Positions 8,136 to 17,889 of a stretch of 64,000 nucleotides of DNA are shown here, in pieces. Origin of the DNA: Marinobacter sp. ATCH36 (lineage in GTDB: Bacteria; Pseudomonadota; Gammaproteobacteria; Pseudomonadales; Oleiphilaceae); NCBI RefSeq assembly GCF_023555055.1, contig NZ_JAMJPL010000002.1, positions 186,001 through 250,000 of the forward strand, in the 5' to 3' direction. Numbering within the stretch: position 1 is the stretch's first letter; each line of letters begins with the position of its first letter. Position numbers and translations under genes: made by a program. The notes beneath the pieces were generated by a model. It did not search any database, was not told the DNA's origin, and worked only from the letters and a program-made list of their open reading frames with translations.

Positions 8136-11100
8136 TGCTGCGTACCTTCATTGACCGTCCGATCTTCGCATCGGTTGTTTCCATCATCATTGTCATCGCT
8201 GGTGCAATCTCGCTTTTGGGATTGCCTGTAGAGCAATACCCCAATGTGGTTCCGCCCCAGATCGTGGTTGAAGGCCGTTATCAGGGTGCCAATGCTGACG
8301 TTATTTCAGACAGCGTTGTGGCGCCGCTGGAGCAGGAAATCAACGGTGTGGACAACATGATCTACATGGAGTCCAACGGCACGGACTCCGGCAGTTTCAG
8401 TATCACGGTCTCGTTTGAAATCGGCACCGACCCCGACCAGGCCACCATCAACGTTAACAACCGGGTGCAGCAGGCCCTGGCGAGACTGCCTCAAACTGTG
8501 CGCGACCAGGGCCTGACGGTAGAGGCCCGATCCACATCGATACTGCAGGTTCTGACATTGTCTTCGCCCGATAACAGCATGGATGTAGTGGAAATTTCCA
8601 ACTATGCCCTGCTGAACGTGCTGGACGAACTGGTGCGCCTGCCGGGTATTGGTAACGCCTCCCTGTTTGGCGCTCAGGATTACTCCATGCGAGTCTGGCT
8701 GCGCCCGGACAAACTGGCTCAGTATGAGCTTACACCAGCGGATGTAGCCGCCTCGTTGCGAGCACAGAACGCCCAGTTTGCGGCCGGCCGCATCGGCGCC
8801 GAGCCAGCGCCGGAAGGGCAGGCTTTCACTTTCAGTGTGTCGGCACCCGGGCGACTGACCAGCCCGGAAGAATTTGGTGAAGTGATCCTTCGCAGTGACG
8901 AGGACGGAGCCTCGCTGCGGCTCAAGGACGTTGCCCGAATAGAGTTGGGTGCCCAGAACTATGACTTTGCTGCCGCCTATAACGGAGATGATACCGTGCC
9001 TGTGGGGATCTACCTGCAACCAGGCGCCAACGCGTTGGATGCGGCGGACGCCGTAGCTGAAGCCATGGAGGAAATCAGCGAACGCTTCCCGGAAGGCCTT
9101 GAGTATGACGTTCCATACGACACCACTCGATTCATTGCTATTTCCATCCAGGAGGTCATTACCACCTTCGTTATCGCCATCCTGTTGGTTGTCGTGGTGA
9201 CCTTTCTGTTCCTGCAACACCTGCGGGCAACGCTGATACCGCTGGTGGCTATTCCGGTCTCGCTGATCGGTACCTTCGCGGGCATGCAGGCGATGGGGTT
9301 TTCCGTCAATCTGCTGACATTGTTCGGGTTGATACTGGCTATCGGCGTGGTGGTGGATAACGCCATCATCATTATGGAGAACGCCGAACGGCTGATGAAA
9401 GAAGAAGGGCTGTCTGCCTACGATGCCGCTGTGGCAACCATTCAGCAGGTTTCCGGGGCGGTGATTTCATCCACGCTGGTGCTGGTGGCAGTCTTTGCAC
9501 CGGTTGCCTTCCTGGGCGGGCTGAGTGGTGAGCTGTACCGCCAGTTCGCCATCACCATCGCCGTGTCGGTAGTGATTTCCGGCGTTGTGGCGCTCACCCT
9601 GACACCGGCCATGTGCGCCCTGCTGCTCGGTGGCCAGTCTGATAAACAATGGGCACCATTCCGCTGGTTCGATGCCGGCTTTAATCGGCTAACCAATGGG
9701 TTCTGTGCGGTTGTCGACTGGCTGCTACGCCATGCCGTGGTGGGCGTCCTGTTATTTGCGGCCATGATTGGTGGCGTTGTTCTTTTGATTGACCGAATGC
9801 CCACCGGCCTTGTGCCCCAGGAAGATCAGGGCTTCGTTCTTGCCGCGTATTCCCTGCCCCCGGTGTCTTCCCTGAGCCGCACATCGGATTTCCGCGACGA
9901 TCTGGTTGGTCACATGATGGACATGCCCGAAGTTAGCGATGTGGTGGCGTTTTCTGGCTTTGATATTATATCCAGTGCGTTGCGGACCAACAGTGGCGTT
10001 GCTTTTGTCACCCTGGAAGACTGGGACAAACGCAGCGGTGATGGCGAGGATGCCGCCAGTGTGGCAGGGAAGATCATGGGCGTCGGTGGTGCTCTACCTG
10101 AGGGGTTTGTAATAGCTTTCACGCCGCCGCCAATCCAGGGACTGTCAACCACCGGTGGTGTCGAGGGCTATATTCAGGCCCGGGGCGGCAGGACACCCGA
10201 AGACATCAAGGCCATTGCTGACGAGTTCACTCGCAAAGCAAACGAACGGCCAGAGCTGCAGAACGTGAGGGTGACGCTCGATACCGGCATTCCCAAGTAC
10301 CGCGCCAACGTCGATCGGGAGAAGGCTTTGGCCTCGGGGGTACCCGTTGACCAGATTTTCACCACCATGCAGAGCACCTTTGGCGGGCTCTATGTGAACG
10401 ATTTCACGCTGCAGGGCCGGAACTGGCAGGTAACGCTGCAGTCTGAAGGTCAGTTCCGCAGCCATCCGGACGATCTGCGCAAGGTGTTTGTACGGTCCAA
10501 CTATGGTGAGATGATTCCCGTAAGTTCCCTGGTAGATCTTGAGCGCACCAGCGGCCCGGACATTCTCAATCGCTTTAACGTTTACCCGGCCGCCAAGCTG
10601 TTGGCGGACCCGGGGCCGGGATTTACCTCTGGCGATGCGCTTGCGGCTTTGCAGGAGGTTGGGGACGAAGTGTTTGACCGCAACACACTGATGGGCTGGA
10701 CTGGCGAAGCATTCCAGCTTCAGGATTCCGCAGACTCCGGTATGCTGGCATTCGGCATGGGCCTGTTGCTGGTTCTGCTTATTCTGGCAGCACAGTATGA
10801 GCGATGGGGTTTACCGGTAGCGGTCGCCACGGCCGTTCCGTTCGGGGTTTTCGGTGCCATTCTGGCCGCCATGCTGCGCGGTTTCCCCAACGACATCTAC
10901 TTTCAGGTTGGCTTGCTGGTGCTGATTGGCCTGGCAGCGAAGAACGCCATTCTGATTGTGGAATTTGCCGCCCAGAATCGTAAAGCTGGCATGTCCGCAG
11001 CGGAAGCCGCCAGTGCGGCAGCCAGACAGCGTTTCCGTGCCATTATGATGACCGCCCTGACCTTCATCGTTGGCTCTCTGCCACTGGCGTTCAGCACCGG

Positions 11101-11251
11101 TGCCGGTGCCGTCAGCCGACAGGAAATCGGAACCGTCGTCGTTGGTGGCATGATCGCCGCCAGCACACTTGCGCTGTTCTTTGTGCCGCTGTTCTACAAG
11201 CTGATTGAGGATTTCGGAGACTGGCGAAAGGGCTCGAAAAGCGGAGCTTAG
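8135..11251 (+). CDS. HAE1-family RND efflux pump (AcrB/MexB type)
   Basis: 1038 aa, normal for AcrB. It opens [17 protein letters not shown] as in the family. TM4 carries [17 protein letters not shown] with the first proton-relay Asp (D407 in AcrB) kept and Asn in place of D408. TM10 carries [14 protein letters not shown] with the relay lysine. Two large periplasmic loops are present (about residues 30-335 and 560-870). The pump exports hydrophobic drugs, solvents or detergents using the proton gradient. The operon is MFP-RND, divergent from tetR-tolC. Confidence 0.95.
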   Translation: MLRTFIDRPIFASVVSIIIVIAGAISLLGLPVEQYPNVVPPQIVVEGRYQGANADVISDSVVAPLEQEINGVDNMIYMESNGTDSGSFSITVSFEIGTDPDQATINVNNRVQQALARLPQTVRDQGLTVEARSTSILQVLTLSSPDNSMDVVEISNYALLNVLDELVRLPGIGNASLFGAQDYSMRVWLRPDKLAQYELTPADVAASLRAQNAQFAAGRIGAEPAPEGQAFTFSVSAPGRLTSPEEFGEVILRSDEDGASLRLKDVARIELGAQNYDFAAAYNGDDTVPVGIYLQPGANALDAADAVAEAMEEISERFPEGLEYDVPYDTTRFIAISIQEVITTFVIAILLVVVVTFLFLQHLRATLIPLVAIPVSLIGTFAGMQAMGFSVNLLTLFGLILAIGVVVDNAIIIMENAERLMKEEGLSAYDAAVATIQQVSGAVISSTLVLVAVFAPVAFLGGLSGELYRQFAITIAVSVVISGVVALTLTPAMCALLLGGQSDKQWAPFRWFDAGFNRLTNGFCAVVDWLLRHAVVGVLLFAAMIGGVVLLIDRMPTGLVPQEDQGFVLAAYSLPPVSSLSRTSDFRDDLVGHMMDMPEVSDVVAFSGFDIISSALRTNSGVAFVTLEDWDKRSGDGEDAASVAGKIMGVGGALPEGFVIAFTPPPIQGLSTTGGVEGYIQARGGRTPEDIKAIADEFTRKANERPELQNVRVTLDTGIPKYRANVDREKALASGVPVDQIFTTMQSTFGGLYVNDFTLQGRNWQVTLQSEGQFRSHPDDLRKVFVRSNYGEMIPVSSLVDLERTSGPDILNRFNVYPAAKLLADPGPGFTSGDALAALQEVGDEVFDRNTLMGWTGEAFQLQDSADSGMLAFGMGLLLVLLILAAQYERWGLPVAVATAVPFGVFGAILAAMLRGFPNDIYFQVGLLVLIGLAAKNAILIVEFAAQNRKAGMSAAEAASAAARQRFRAIMMTALTFIVGSLPLAFSTGAGAVSRQEIGTVVVGGMIAASTLALFFVPLFYKLIEDFGDWRKGSKSGA

Positions 11252-11596
11252 GAGGCGTCAGGATTCCTCCGGAATGCGCCCATATGTGGACGTGATCACT
11301 ACTTCGAAGGAGCGTCTGTCTCTCAAGGATGAGCGGGCCGTTGGTCCCCATGTCCCCGGCCACCGATGGTGCTGAACGAGGAAGCCATTGCTCGGACGAC
11401 AATCTGGCCGCTGGAGTACCAGCATTCGGTCTATGAGCCGAACTATCACAAAATCATCCGGGACTTTGCCGAAAACTCGGGCATCACCTGGGCCCGACTT
11501 AACGCCGAGCTGGAAAAGCTGGCGGGCCTTAAGGAGAAGGTGGTGGACTTGGATACACCTAAATCAAATCAATATTTTGGAATCCGGGTAGTTATC
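11252..11596 (+). other. Stretch with a possible gene remnant
   Basis: No complete gene. On the plus strand two different frames each give a coherent coding-like run: MRPYVDVITTSKERLSLKDE, then HVPGHRW near 11275-11370, and later RTTIWPLEYQHSVYEPNYHK with KIIRDFAENSGITWARLNAE at about 11396-11560. I do not recognise either. They look like remains of one older gene with a frameshift. The second run is in frame with the PLD gene that follows, which lengthens that open frame to 11366. A GGAG/CTCC hairpin at about 11251-11270 could be a weak terminator for the pump operon. Confidence 0.35.
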
Positions 11597-13180
11597 TTGA
11601 GGCATCTTCTTTTTTATCGGTTCTGCGTTTTCTTGAAACGCTCTGTGTGGAAACCTCTGTTGCCTGTCTGCTTTGCGGGTTTGTGGTTGGCGGGCTGCTC
11701 CCTACCTCCTGTTGATAAGTCCGAATCCAATGCATTAAGCCTGTCTGAATCACAATTAACCCGGCTGGGAAAAGCGATTGCGCCAAAGCTCTCGGATCAT
11801 CCGGGAAAAAGCGGCATCTATGCACTGACAAACCCCAGAGATGCCTTCGCCGCAAGGATTTTACTGGCGAGAGTGGCTGACCGAACGCTCGATGTGCAGT
11901 ACTACATCTGGCACGGGGATATCACCGGAACGCTTCTTTTGGAAGAACTCCATACGGCAGCCGACCGCGGCGTTCGGGTTCGGTTGCTGGTGGATGACAA
12001 CGGCACCTCAGGGATCGACACAGAGCTCGCAGCACTGGCGTTACATCCGTTGATCGAGATTCGGCTGTTCAACCCCTTTGTTGTCCGTTCACCAAAATGG
12101 TTGGGGTATTTGACGGATTTTTCCCGAGCTAACCGGCGCATGCACAACAAATCGTTCACGGCCGATAATCAGGCATCGATTATTGGCGGGCGTAACGTGG
12201 GTGACGAGTATTTCGGCGCAACGGGCGGTGTGCTGTTCGCCGATCTGGATGTGCTATCCGTTGGGCCGGTCGTTGCCGACGTGTCGGCAGACTTTGACCG
12301 CTACTGGGCCAGTGATTCTGCGTACCCCATTGATAATATTGTGTCACCGGTTTCAGAGATGGCTTTGGATCAACTCAGTACAAGGGCTTCTCTGATAGAG
12401 CGCGACAGTGCCGCTTCAGCGTACGTAAACGCAATATCCGAATCAGAATTCATTGAAAAATTGCTGGAAAATGAATTAAAAATGGAGTGGGCCCGCGCCC
12501 GAATGGTCAGCGATGATCCGGCAAAGGGTCTAGGATTGGCAGAAAAGAAAGGGCTCCTCACGCATCAGCTTGGCGAGATTTTGGGTGCGCCGGAGAGCCA
12601 AGTTGCTTTGGTATCTCCGTACTTTGTGCCCACCGAAGCCGGTGTTGAGGTCTTTTCAGCTTTAGCGGCTCGGGGAATTGAGGTAAGTATTTTAACCAAC
12701 TCACTCGATGCAACGGATGTCGCCGCGGTGCATGCAGGCTACGCCAAGCGGCGCAAAACCTTGCTTGAGGCAGGTATCCGTTTGTTCGAGATGCGACGCC
12801 TTTCTCCAGAAGTTAACCGTAACCTGAGTGCTGGCCCATTTGGCAGCTCAGGTTCCAGCTTGCACGCAAAAACGTTCGCTGTAGACGGTGAGCGGATGTT
12901 TGTTGGTTCGTTTAATTTCGACCCCCGGTCGTTCAACTTGAATACAGAACTCGGGTTTGTGATTGAAAGCCCCGTACTGGCACAGAACGTTCACCGTGCT
13001 TTTGAGACTGCCATACCGCGCAATGCCTACGAAGTTCGTATTGATGACGATGGCGACCTGTATTGGCTTGAGCGTGTAGGTGATAGGGAAGTTCGTCACG
13101 AGAAAGAGCCTGCCACCGGTTTTCTGAAACGGACCGGGGTTCTTCTACTCTCGATATTGCCTATTGAATGGTTGCTCTAA
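11597..13180 (+). CDS. Phospholipase D-family lipoprotein (YmdC/ClsC-like)
   Basis: About 527 aa from a TTG at 11597. That start puts a lipoprotein signal (KPLLPVCFAGLWLAGC) about 20 residues in; the open frame runs back to an ATG at 11366 but that extension looks unrelated. Two HKD motifs are present: HNKSFTADN with GGRNVGDEYF near 12140-12210, and HAKTFAVDGERMFVGSFNFD near 12860-12925. This is the paired active site of the PLD superfamily. Related YmdC/ClsC-type proteins make or remodel cardiolipin. Its lipoprotein form and position between two efflux/LpxR clusters suggest an envelope-lipid role. Ribosome site weak; the start is uncertain. Confidence 0.75.
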   Translation: MRHLLFYRFCVFLKRSVWKPLLPVCFAGLWLAGCSLPPVDKSESNALSLSESQLTRLGKAIAPKLSDHPGKSGIYALTNPRDAFAARILLARVADRTLDVQYYIWHGDITGTLLLEELHTAADRGVRVRLLVDDNGTSGIDTELAALALHPLIEIRLFNPFVVRSPKWLGYLTDFSRANRRMHNKSFTADNQASIIGGRNVGDEYFGATGGVLFADLDVLSVGPVVADVSADFDRYWASDSAYPIDNIVSPVSEMALDQLSTRASLIERDSAASAYVNAISESEFIEKLLENELKMEWARARMVSDDPAKGLGLAEKKGLLTHQLGEILGAPESQVALVSPYFVPTEAGVEVFSALAARGIEVSILTNSLDATDVAAVHAGYAKRRKTLLEAGIRLFEMRRLSPEVNRNLSAGPFGSSGSSLHAKTFAVDGERMFVGSFNFDPRSFNLNTELGFVIESPVLAQNVHRAFETAIPRNAYEVRIDDDGDLYWLERVGDREVRHEKEPATGFLKRTGVLLLSILPIEWLL

Positions 13181-13648
13181 CCCTTGTCATCTGGTCCTGC
13201 TTCAATAACGTTCGCTCGCCGAACCAATTGGAAGCCCAGATCCTTAGGCACTCGTTATCGAACGTTCCTTCTAATTTTTCTGGGCACCCTGATTTAATGA
13301 TTGCTAAACAAGATCCTGAGATAGATAACTAGTTAATTTCTCATCGGATTTATTGGTTAATGGTTTCTGCAAATCCCTGAATCGCCGCAGGAGTTCTTTA
13401 CACTCGCCAGTCTCTGTCATTAGCGCAGTTCGTATTTGACGAGTGAAAGATTGTTATCGTTTGTTGTGCGATTAGTTTGTTCAGTTTAAACTGAACAAAC
13501 TAAACAATTGGCTTTATTAGAGCAAGTAACTTATGAATCATGTTGCAGTTCCCACGCCAAGACGCTGTTGTCTGGAATGTCTAGAGAGGGCAAGGAGCGG
13601 GTGCTTGCTCCCTAGCTGGGCCAATATGGTCATGACTGGAAACTTTGA
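13181..13648. other. Intergenic regulatory region upstream of cluster B
   Basis: 468 bases with no gene. It holds the long palindrome at 13472-13503. The sequence is AT-richer than its neighbours, as expected of a promoter region. I could not fix a confident -35/-10 pair. Confidence 0.5.
13472..13503. promoter_or_regulatory. 32-bp perfect palindrome, probable operator for cluster B
   Basis: Each arm is 16 bases (TTAGTTTGTTCAGTTT and its exact reverse complement) with no spacer. There is no T-run, so it is not a terminator. It lies 145 bases before the lpxR-like gene that opens the cluster encoding a GbsR/MarR-type regulator. A perfect two-fold site of this length is what a dimeric winged-helix repressor would bind; the regulator at 14701 is the natural candidate. 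Confidence 0.6.
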
Positions 13649-14638
13649 ATGCAGCGCGGGTGTGCATTGACTCGGTTTTGCTTCGGGCTAATGTTCGCCG
13701 GCCTTGCCCCCTCTGCATTCGCCGATGGTCTCCTCTCTCTCAAAGTAGAAAACGATGCCTTCTCTGCTGGCGGCGATCGTCACTACACCAATGGCATCGA
13801 GGCGATTTGGGCATTTGAACCCGTTGAAGGGCATTGGACCCGCCGTTTCGCCGAGGCGCTTCCGGGATGGTCGGCCGACAGCCTGGTCGGCGTGGCCTAT
13901 CGCTTTGGACAGCAGATGTATACGCCGGAAGATATCGAGGTCGAAGCGCTCATCGAAGACGATCGCCCCTATGCTGGCCTGCTCTTCGGCGGAGTCTCGC
14001 TTCTAAACAATCACCAGCATGACAGATGGCGACTGGCAGAAAGCCTACACATCGATATCGGCATTGTAGGGCCGGCTTCCGGAGCCGGGGCTTTGCAGAG
14101 GGGTTATCATGAGTGGATTGCCTTGGACGATCCGAAGGGCTGGGATAATCAGCTTGAGAATGAGCTAATCGCCAATCTTGCGTACAAGCGCGGCTGGATA
14201 TTTCAGCAGCGTTTCGCCGGTCTTGAAGTCGAATACGGACCGTCTGCGGGTTTTGCTCTAGGCAACTTGTATACCTACGCGTCCAGCGGCCTGGGGCTTC
14301 GCTTGGGAGAAGGGCTCGATCGTAGCTTTGGCATTCCCGCCGTGGCCCCTGCGTATGGAGGGCAATCGTCCTTTCAGCGCGACCAGGGCTTCAGCTGGTA
14401 CGTCTTTGCCGCTGTCGCAGGCCGCTACATGGCGCACAACCTGCTACTTGACGGCAATACCTTTGAGGACAGCCACTCCGTAGATCGTCGTGAATGGGTC
14501 GGCGATGCCCAGGTGGGTGCTGCGTTGACTTGGGATCGCTGGCAGCTGGCTTATACCTACCTTTGGCGCAGTGACGAGTTTGAGCAACAGGAAAGCTTCG
14601 ATCAGTTTGGGTCGATCGTTATCTCGACCTGGTTTTAA
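13649..14638 (+). CDS. LpxR-family outer-membrane lipid A deacylase homologue, copy 2
   Basis: 329 aa with a signal peptide (FCFGLMFAGLAPSAFA). Family marks: VENDAFSAGGDRHYTNGIEA, EDDRPYAGLLFGG, GIVGPASGAG and GWDNQLENELIANLAYKRGW; it ends VISTWF as a beta-barrel should. It keeps the DRPYAG segment, which reads DLPYVG in copy 1. It opens cluster B, 62 bases before the GbsR-type regulator. Likely trims 3' acyl chains of lipid A. The ribosome site is weak. Confidence 0.88.
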   Translation: MQRGCALTRFCFGLMFAGLAPSAFADGLLSLKVENDAFSAGGDRHYTNGIEAIWAFEPVEGHWTRRFAEALPGWSADSLVGVAYRFGQQMYTPEDIEVEALIEDDRPYAGLLFGGVSLLNNHQHDRWRLAESLHIDIGIVGPASGAGALQRGYHEWIALDDPKGWDNQLENELIANLAYKRGWIFQQRFAGLEVEYGPSAGFALGNLYTYASSGLGLRLGEGLDRSFGIPAVAPAYGGQSSFQRDQGFSWYVFAAVAGRYMAHNLLLDGNTFEDSHSVDRREWVGDAQVGAALTWDRWQLAYTYLWRSDEFEQQESFDQFGSIVISTWF

Positions 14639-14700
14639 AACAGCAAACAGACGGGGGTGAATCCATTCGACGGACTGACAAAAATGGGAATTCGTTAACT

Positions 14701-15168
14701 ATGAAAATACTCACTGAACCAGAATCGCACTTTATTGAGCGCTTGGGTCAGCAGGCTCAATCCGATGGACTTCCTCGCATCGCAGGACAAATTTGGGCTG
14801 CGCTCATTATCTCTGATGACCGAGTAAGTTCATCAGATTTGATGGAACTGCTGCATATCAGCAAGGGCAGCATCAGTACGAATACACGCCTTCTTGAAAT
14901 GCTCGGCATCGTTGAACGAGGGTCAAAACCTGGCGAACGGCAGGATTTTTTCTCGATCCGGCCTAACCCCTACGCTGCCCTGGTTGAAGGACAGGTAAAA
15001 CGCTTTGAGGCGGCAAAGGCAGTTGTCGCCGAAACCAAATCGGCGATTACTGCAGATCATACTCGCACCAAACTCGCTGACCTGGAGCGGTTCTACACGC
15101 TGTACCACGATAGCTCCAAAGAGTTGTTGAAGCGATTGAAGTCGCAATCCTCTGAAGATGGAGCATAA
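14701..15168 (+). CDS. GbsR/MarR-type transcriptional regulator
   Basis: 155 aa. It begins ESHFIERLGQQAQSDGLPRIAGQIWAAL, the signature of GbsR-type regulators, followed by the winged helix (SSDLMELLHISKGSISTNTR, then LLEMLGIVERGSKPGERQDF). The C-terminal helices resemble the dimerisation part. GbsR-type proteins respond to choline or related quaternary amines in other bacteria. The cluster includes a BCCT transporter, whose family carries such compounds. Its stop overlaps the next gene by 11 bases. The 32-bp palindrome upstream is its likely target. Confidence 0.85.
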   Translation: MKILTEPESHFIERLGQQAQSDGLPRIAGQIWAALIISDDRVSSSDLMELLHISKGSISTNTRLLEMLGIVERGSKPGERQDFFSIRPNPYAALVEGQVKRFEAAKAVVAETKSAITADHTRTKLADLERFYTLYHDSSKELLKRLKSQSSEDGA

Positions 15169-16594
15169 AAGGGTCATGGTCCAACTTCCACATCAACATG
15201 TTCTTCACTCCCTGCGCTTAGCCGCCATTTTGAGTCTAGCTATTCTTGCAGGATGTGCTTCCACGGCTGGGCCGGAAACCGGGAGTAATCTTGATGACCT
15301 ACCTGCCACCTGGACGACAGAGTCAGCGGCTTCAGAGGTCGAACCTGAGTGGTGGCTTCGCTTCCAGGATGAGCGGCTGAATGCGCTGATCAACGAAGCA
15401 CAACGACTCAACACGGGTATCGGTCAGGCCGAGGCACGTGAGCAGCAGGCCCGGGCGCAAGCGGAAATCGCCGGCGCGGACCGTCTGCCCCAGCTCAGCG
15501 GCGCCTTTGACGCCAGTCGGCAAAAACAACCCCTGCCTGGCGGCGACAGCGCAATCACCGAAAACTACGGCGCGTCGTTGAATATATCCTGGGAAATCGA
15601 TCTCTGGGGCCGCTTGGGCGCGCAATCGGAAGCAGCGCGCGAGGAATACCTCGCCTCGGCCGATACACTGCGATCGGTCCGTCAGTCGATTGCGGGGCAA
15701 ACCGCCAAAGCCTACTTCGCGGTCATCGAGGCCCGTGAGCAGGTGGCATTCTCGGAAGAAACGGTTTCTGCCCTCGCCGAGACCGCACGCCAGGTCGGAA
15801 ACCGGGCCGATGTCGGAGCCATTTCCCCCGCCGACAAGCAGCTTGCCATCACCAACCTGGAAACCGCCCGGGGTGGACTGCAGCAGCGCCTGGACTCCGA
15901 ACAACGCTCATCAAGACAGCTTGAAACCATCCTGCGGGATTATCCGGCCGGCGAAATCCACGCGCCGGAAGCGCTCCCACCCATACCGGCCGCTCCTCCG
16001 GCGGGACTTCCCGCCGAGCTCTTGCTGCGCCGCCCCGATATATCCGCGGCTGAGCGCAACCTTCGTGCAACGGGACTGCGAACGGAGGCAGCCCGTAAGG
16101 CTTTTTTGCCCGCCATTACCCTGACCGGATCCTCGGGCAGGCAGAGCAGCGAGCTCGACAATCTTCTCAATGGCGGTTTTTCGGTGTGGTCCATTGCCGG
16201 CCAGATCGTTCAGCCAATTTTCCAGGGCGGCCGTCTGAGCGCCAGTCTGGACCTTGCCGAGGGACGACAGCGAGAGGCGGCGGAAGCTTACGCTGAAATC
16301 GTTTTACAGGCGCTGCGTGAAGTTGAAAATGCGCTGGCCGCCGATCGCTACCTGGCAGATCGCGAGGCATCGCTTCGAGCGGCAGCCGAAGCCGCGGGAA
16401 ATGCGCAGCGCATCGCTTTCAATCGCTATGCGCAGGGCTTGACGCCCTTTATCACAGTTCTGGAGTCGCAGCAGCGAGCCCTTGACACAAGAAGCGCGTG
16501 GATTGCCGCACGGCGGGCCCGCCTCGACAACCGCGTGGATCTGCATCTCGCCCTCGGCGGTGGTTTTGGTTCATCACAGGAGACAACCGAATGA
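15158..16594 (+). CDS. NodT/OprM-family outer-membrane efflux lipoprotein
   Basis: 478 aa from the ATG at 15158 (a second ATG at 15176 is possible). Lipobox LAGC, with the Cys near residue 33. The body shows the OprM pattern: EWWLRFQDERLNALINEAQR, the long hairpin helices, NISWEIDLWGRLGAQSEAAR, and the repeated second half with ELLLRRPDISAAERNLRATG and PIFQGGRLSASLDLAEGRQR. It is the outer channel for the MFP-RND pair that follows, in contrast to the TolC-type channel of cluster A. ATGA overlap with the next gene. Confidence 0.93.
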   Translation: MEHKRVMVQLPHQHVLHSLRLAAILSLAILAGCASTAGPETGSNLDDLPATWTTESAASEVEPEWWLRFQDERLNALINEAQRLNTGIGQAEAREQQARAQAEIAGADRLPQLSGAFDASRQKQPLPGGDSAITENYGASLNISWEIDLWGRLGAQSEAAREEYLASADTLRSVRQSIAGQTAKAYFAVIEAREQVAFSEETVSALAETARQVGNRADVGAISPADKQLAITNLETARGGLQQRLDSEQRSSRQLETILRDYPAGEIHAPEALPPIPAAPPAGLPAELLLRRPDISAAERNLRATGLRTEAARKAFLPAITLTGSSGRQSSELDNLLNGGFSVWSIAGQIVQPIFQGGRLSASLDLAEGRQREAAEAYAEIVLQALREVENALAADRYLADREASLRAAAEAAGNAQRIAFNRYAQGLTPFITVLESQQRALDTRSAWIAARRARLDNRVDLHLALGGGFGSSQETTE

Positions 16595-17889
16595 ATATCT
16601 ACCGCTCGCTGATCATGGGCGCCTTCGTTTTATTGATACTGTCGGCTTGCGACAGCTCAACTACATCCGGGACGGATGATCCAGAAGCTACGGCGATCAG
16701 TGTTCGTATTGCTGAAGTAGACTCTGGTGGTGCACTTCAGACATGGGTCTTTGCTGAAGGCACTGCCCGCGCTGTAAAACGGGAGTTTCTCAGTTTCGAA
16801 AGCGCAGGCCGAATTGCCTATGTCGATCCTGACCTGAAAGAGGGTGATTCCATCAGCCAGGGACAAGTCATCGCGTATCAGCAACAGGATCGTCCGCAGG
16901 CAGATGTCGCAAATGCCCGCGCCAGTATCGTGGATGCACAAGGCCAGAAAGCCATTGCGCAAGCTACAGTCGAAGAGGCCGCAGCCAACCTGGATGTCGC
17001 ACAAAACACATTTCGGCGATTTCAAACGCTGATTGAGCAAAAATCCGCATCGCAGCAAGAACTTGAGGACGCCAGAGCGAAACTTGAGCAGGCACGCGCC
17101 TCCAAGGTTCGCGCAGAGCGACAGCTTGCAGCTGCGACATCTCAAATTGAGGCCGCCAAGGCACAAGCGAACCGGGCCCGAGTCATCGCGGATGAATCAC
17201 GCATTGTGTCGCCGATCGGTGGCGTGCTTGCACGTCTTAATGTCGAGCAGGGCTTCTATTTTTCCCCACAGCAAATTCAGTCCAACAGTGAGGCGGGTGC
17301 TCTCAATACAGTACCAGTGGTCATCATCGACCCGTCGGCCTTTGAAGTAACGGTTAAGTTGCCCTCTTACGCTCATAGACAGGTGACGGTCGGCTCCCCG
17401 GTTCTGTTTCAGCCTGGCGTGGGGCAAGGCGGTGTAGGCAGACTCAATTCGCAAAGTACAGAAGCTCCATCCCGTGTGCCTGAACGTTTCAACATTCGTG
17501 GCGAGGTTTATGCGATCAGCCCATCGGTTGATCCGCAAACGCGCAGTTTTTCAGTGAAGTTGCGCACCACCCAAGGCGCCGACCGTTTACAGGACGGCGA
17601 ATTCCTGACGGCCTGGATTGCGGGGCCCAATGCGGAAGATGCCCTTCTCATCCCGCTCGGCGTGACGCGTTTTGACAATGACCAGCCCTTCGTATTCAGG
17701 GCGGATCCTGAGGCAAATGAGGTTTCACGCGTCAATGTCACCCTTGGCTTGCAGGGGCGCGAACACCAACAGGTGTTGCAGGGCCTGAACAAAGGCGACC
17801 GCATCGTCACTGAAGGCCGTGCTCGACTATCGGATGGCGACACCGTTCGGATCATTGGTGGCACCGACAAGGGGGTGAACAGCCAATGA
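16591..17889 (+). CDS. RND efflux membrane-fusion protein, cluster B
   Basis: 432 aa from the ATG at 16591, which overlaps the previous stop (ATGA). Lipoprotein signal LLILSAC. It shows lipoyl halves, an alpha-hairpin (AKLEQARASKVRAERQLAAA), a second lipoyl half (ADESRIVSPIGGVLARLNVE), a barrel domain and a final LLIPLGVTRFDNDQPFVFR segment. Periplasmic adaptor of the adjacent RND pump. ATGA overlap with the pump gene gives tight coupling. Confidence 0.92.
   Translation: MNIYRSLIMGAFVLLILSACDSSTTSGTDDPEATAISVRIAEVDSGGALQTWVFAEGTARAVKREFLSFESAGRIAYVDPDLKEGDSISQGQVIAYQQQDRPQADVANARASIVDAQGQKAIAQATVEEAAANLDVAQNTFRRFQTLIEQKSASQQELEDARAKLEQARASKVRAERQLAAATSQIEAAKAQANRARVIADESRIVSPIGGVLARLNVEQGFYFSPQQIQSNSEAGALNTVPVVIIDPSAFEVTVKLPSYAHRQVTVGSPVLFQPGVGQGGVGRLNSQSTEAPSRVPERFNIRGEVYAISPSVDPQTRSFSVKLRTTQGADRLQDGEFLTAWIAGPNAEDALLIPLGVTRFDNDQPFVFRADPEANEVSRVNVTLGLQGREHQQVLQGLNKGDRIVTEGRARLSDGDTVRIIGGTDKGVNSQ

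Noticed and set aside
8306..9220. Minus-strand open frame of 304 codons
   Set aside because: Antisense to the cluster A RND pump gene; low-complexity His/Gln/Arg translation typical of a shadow frame.
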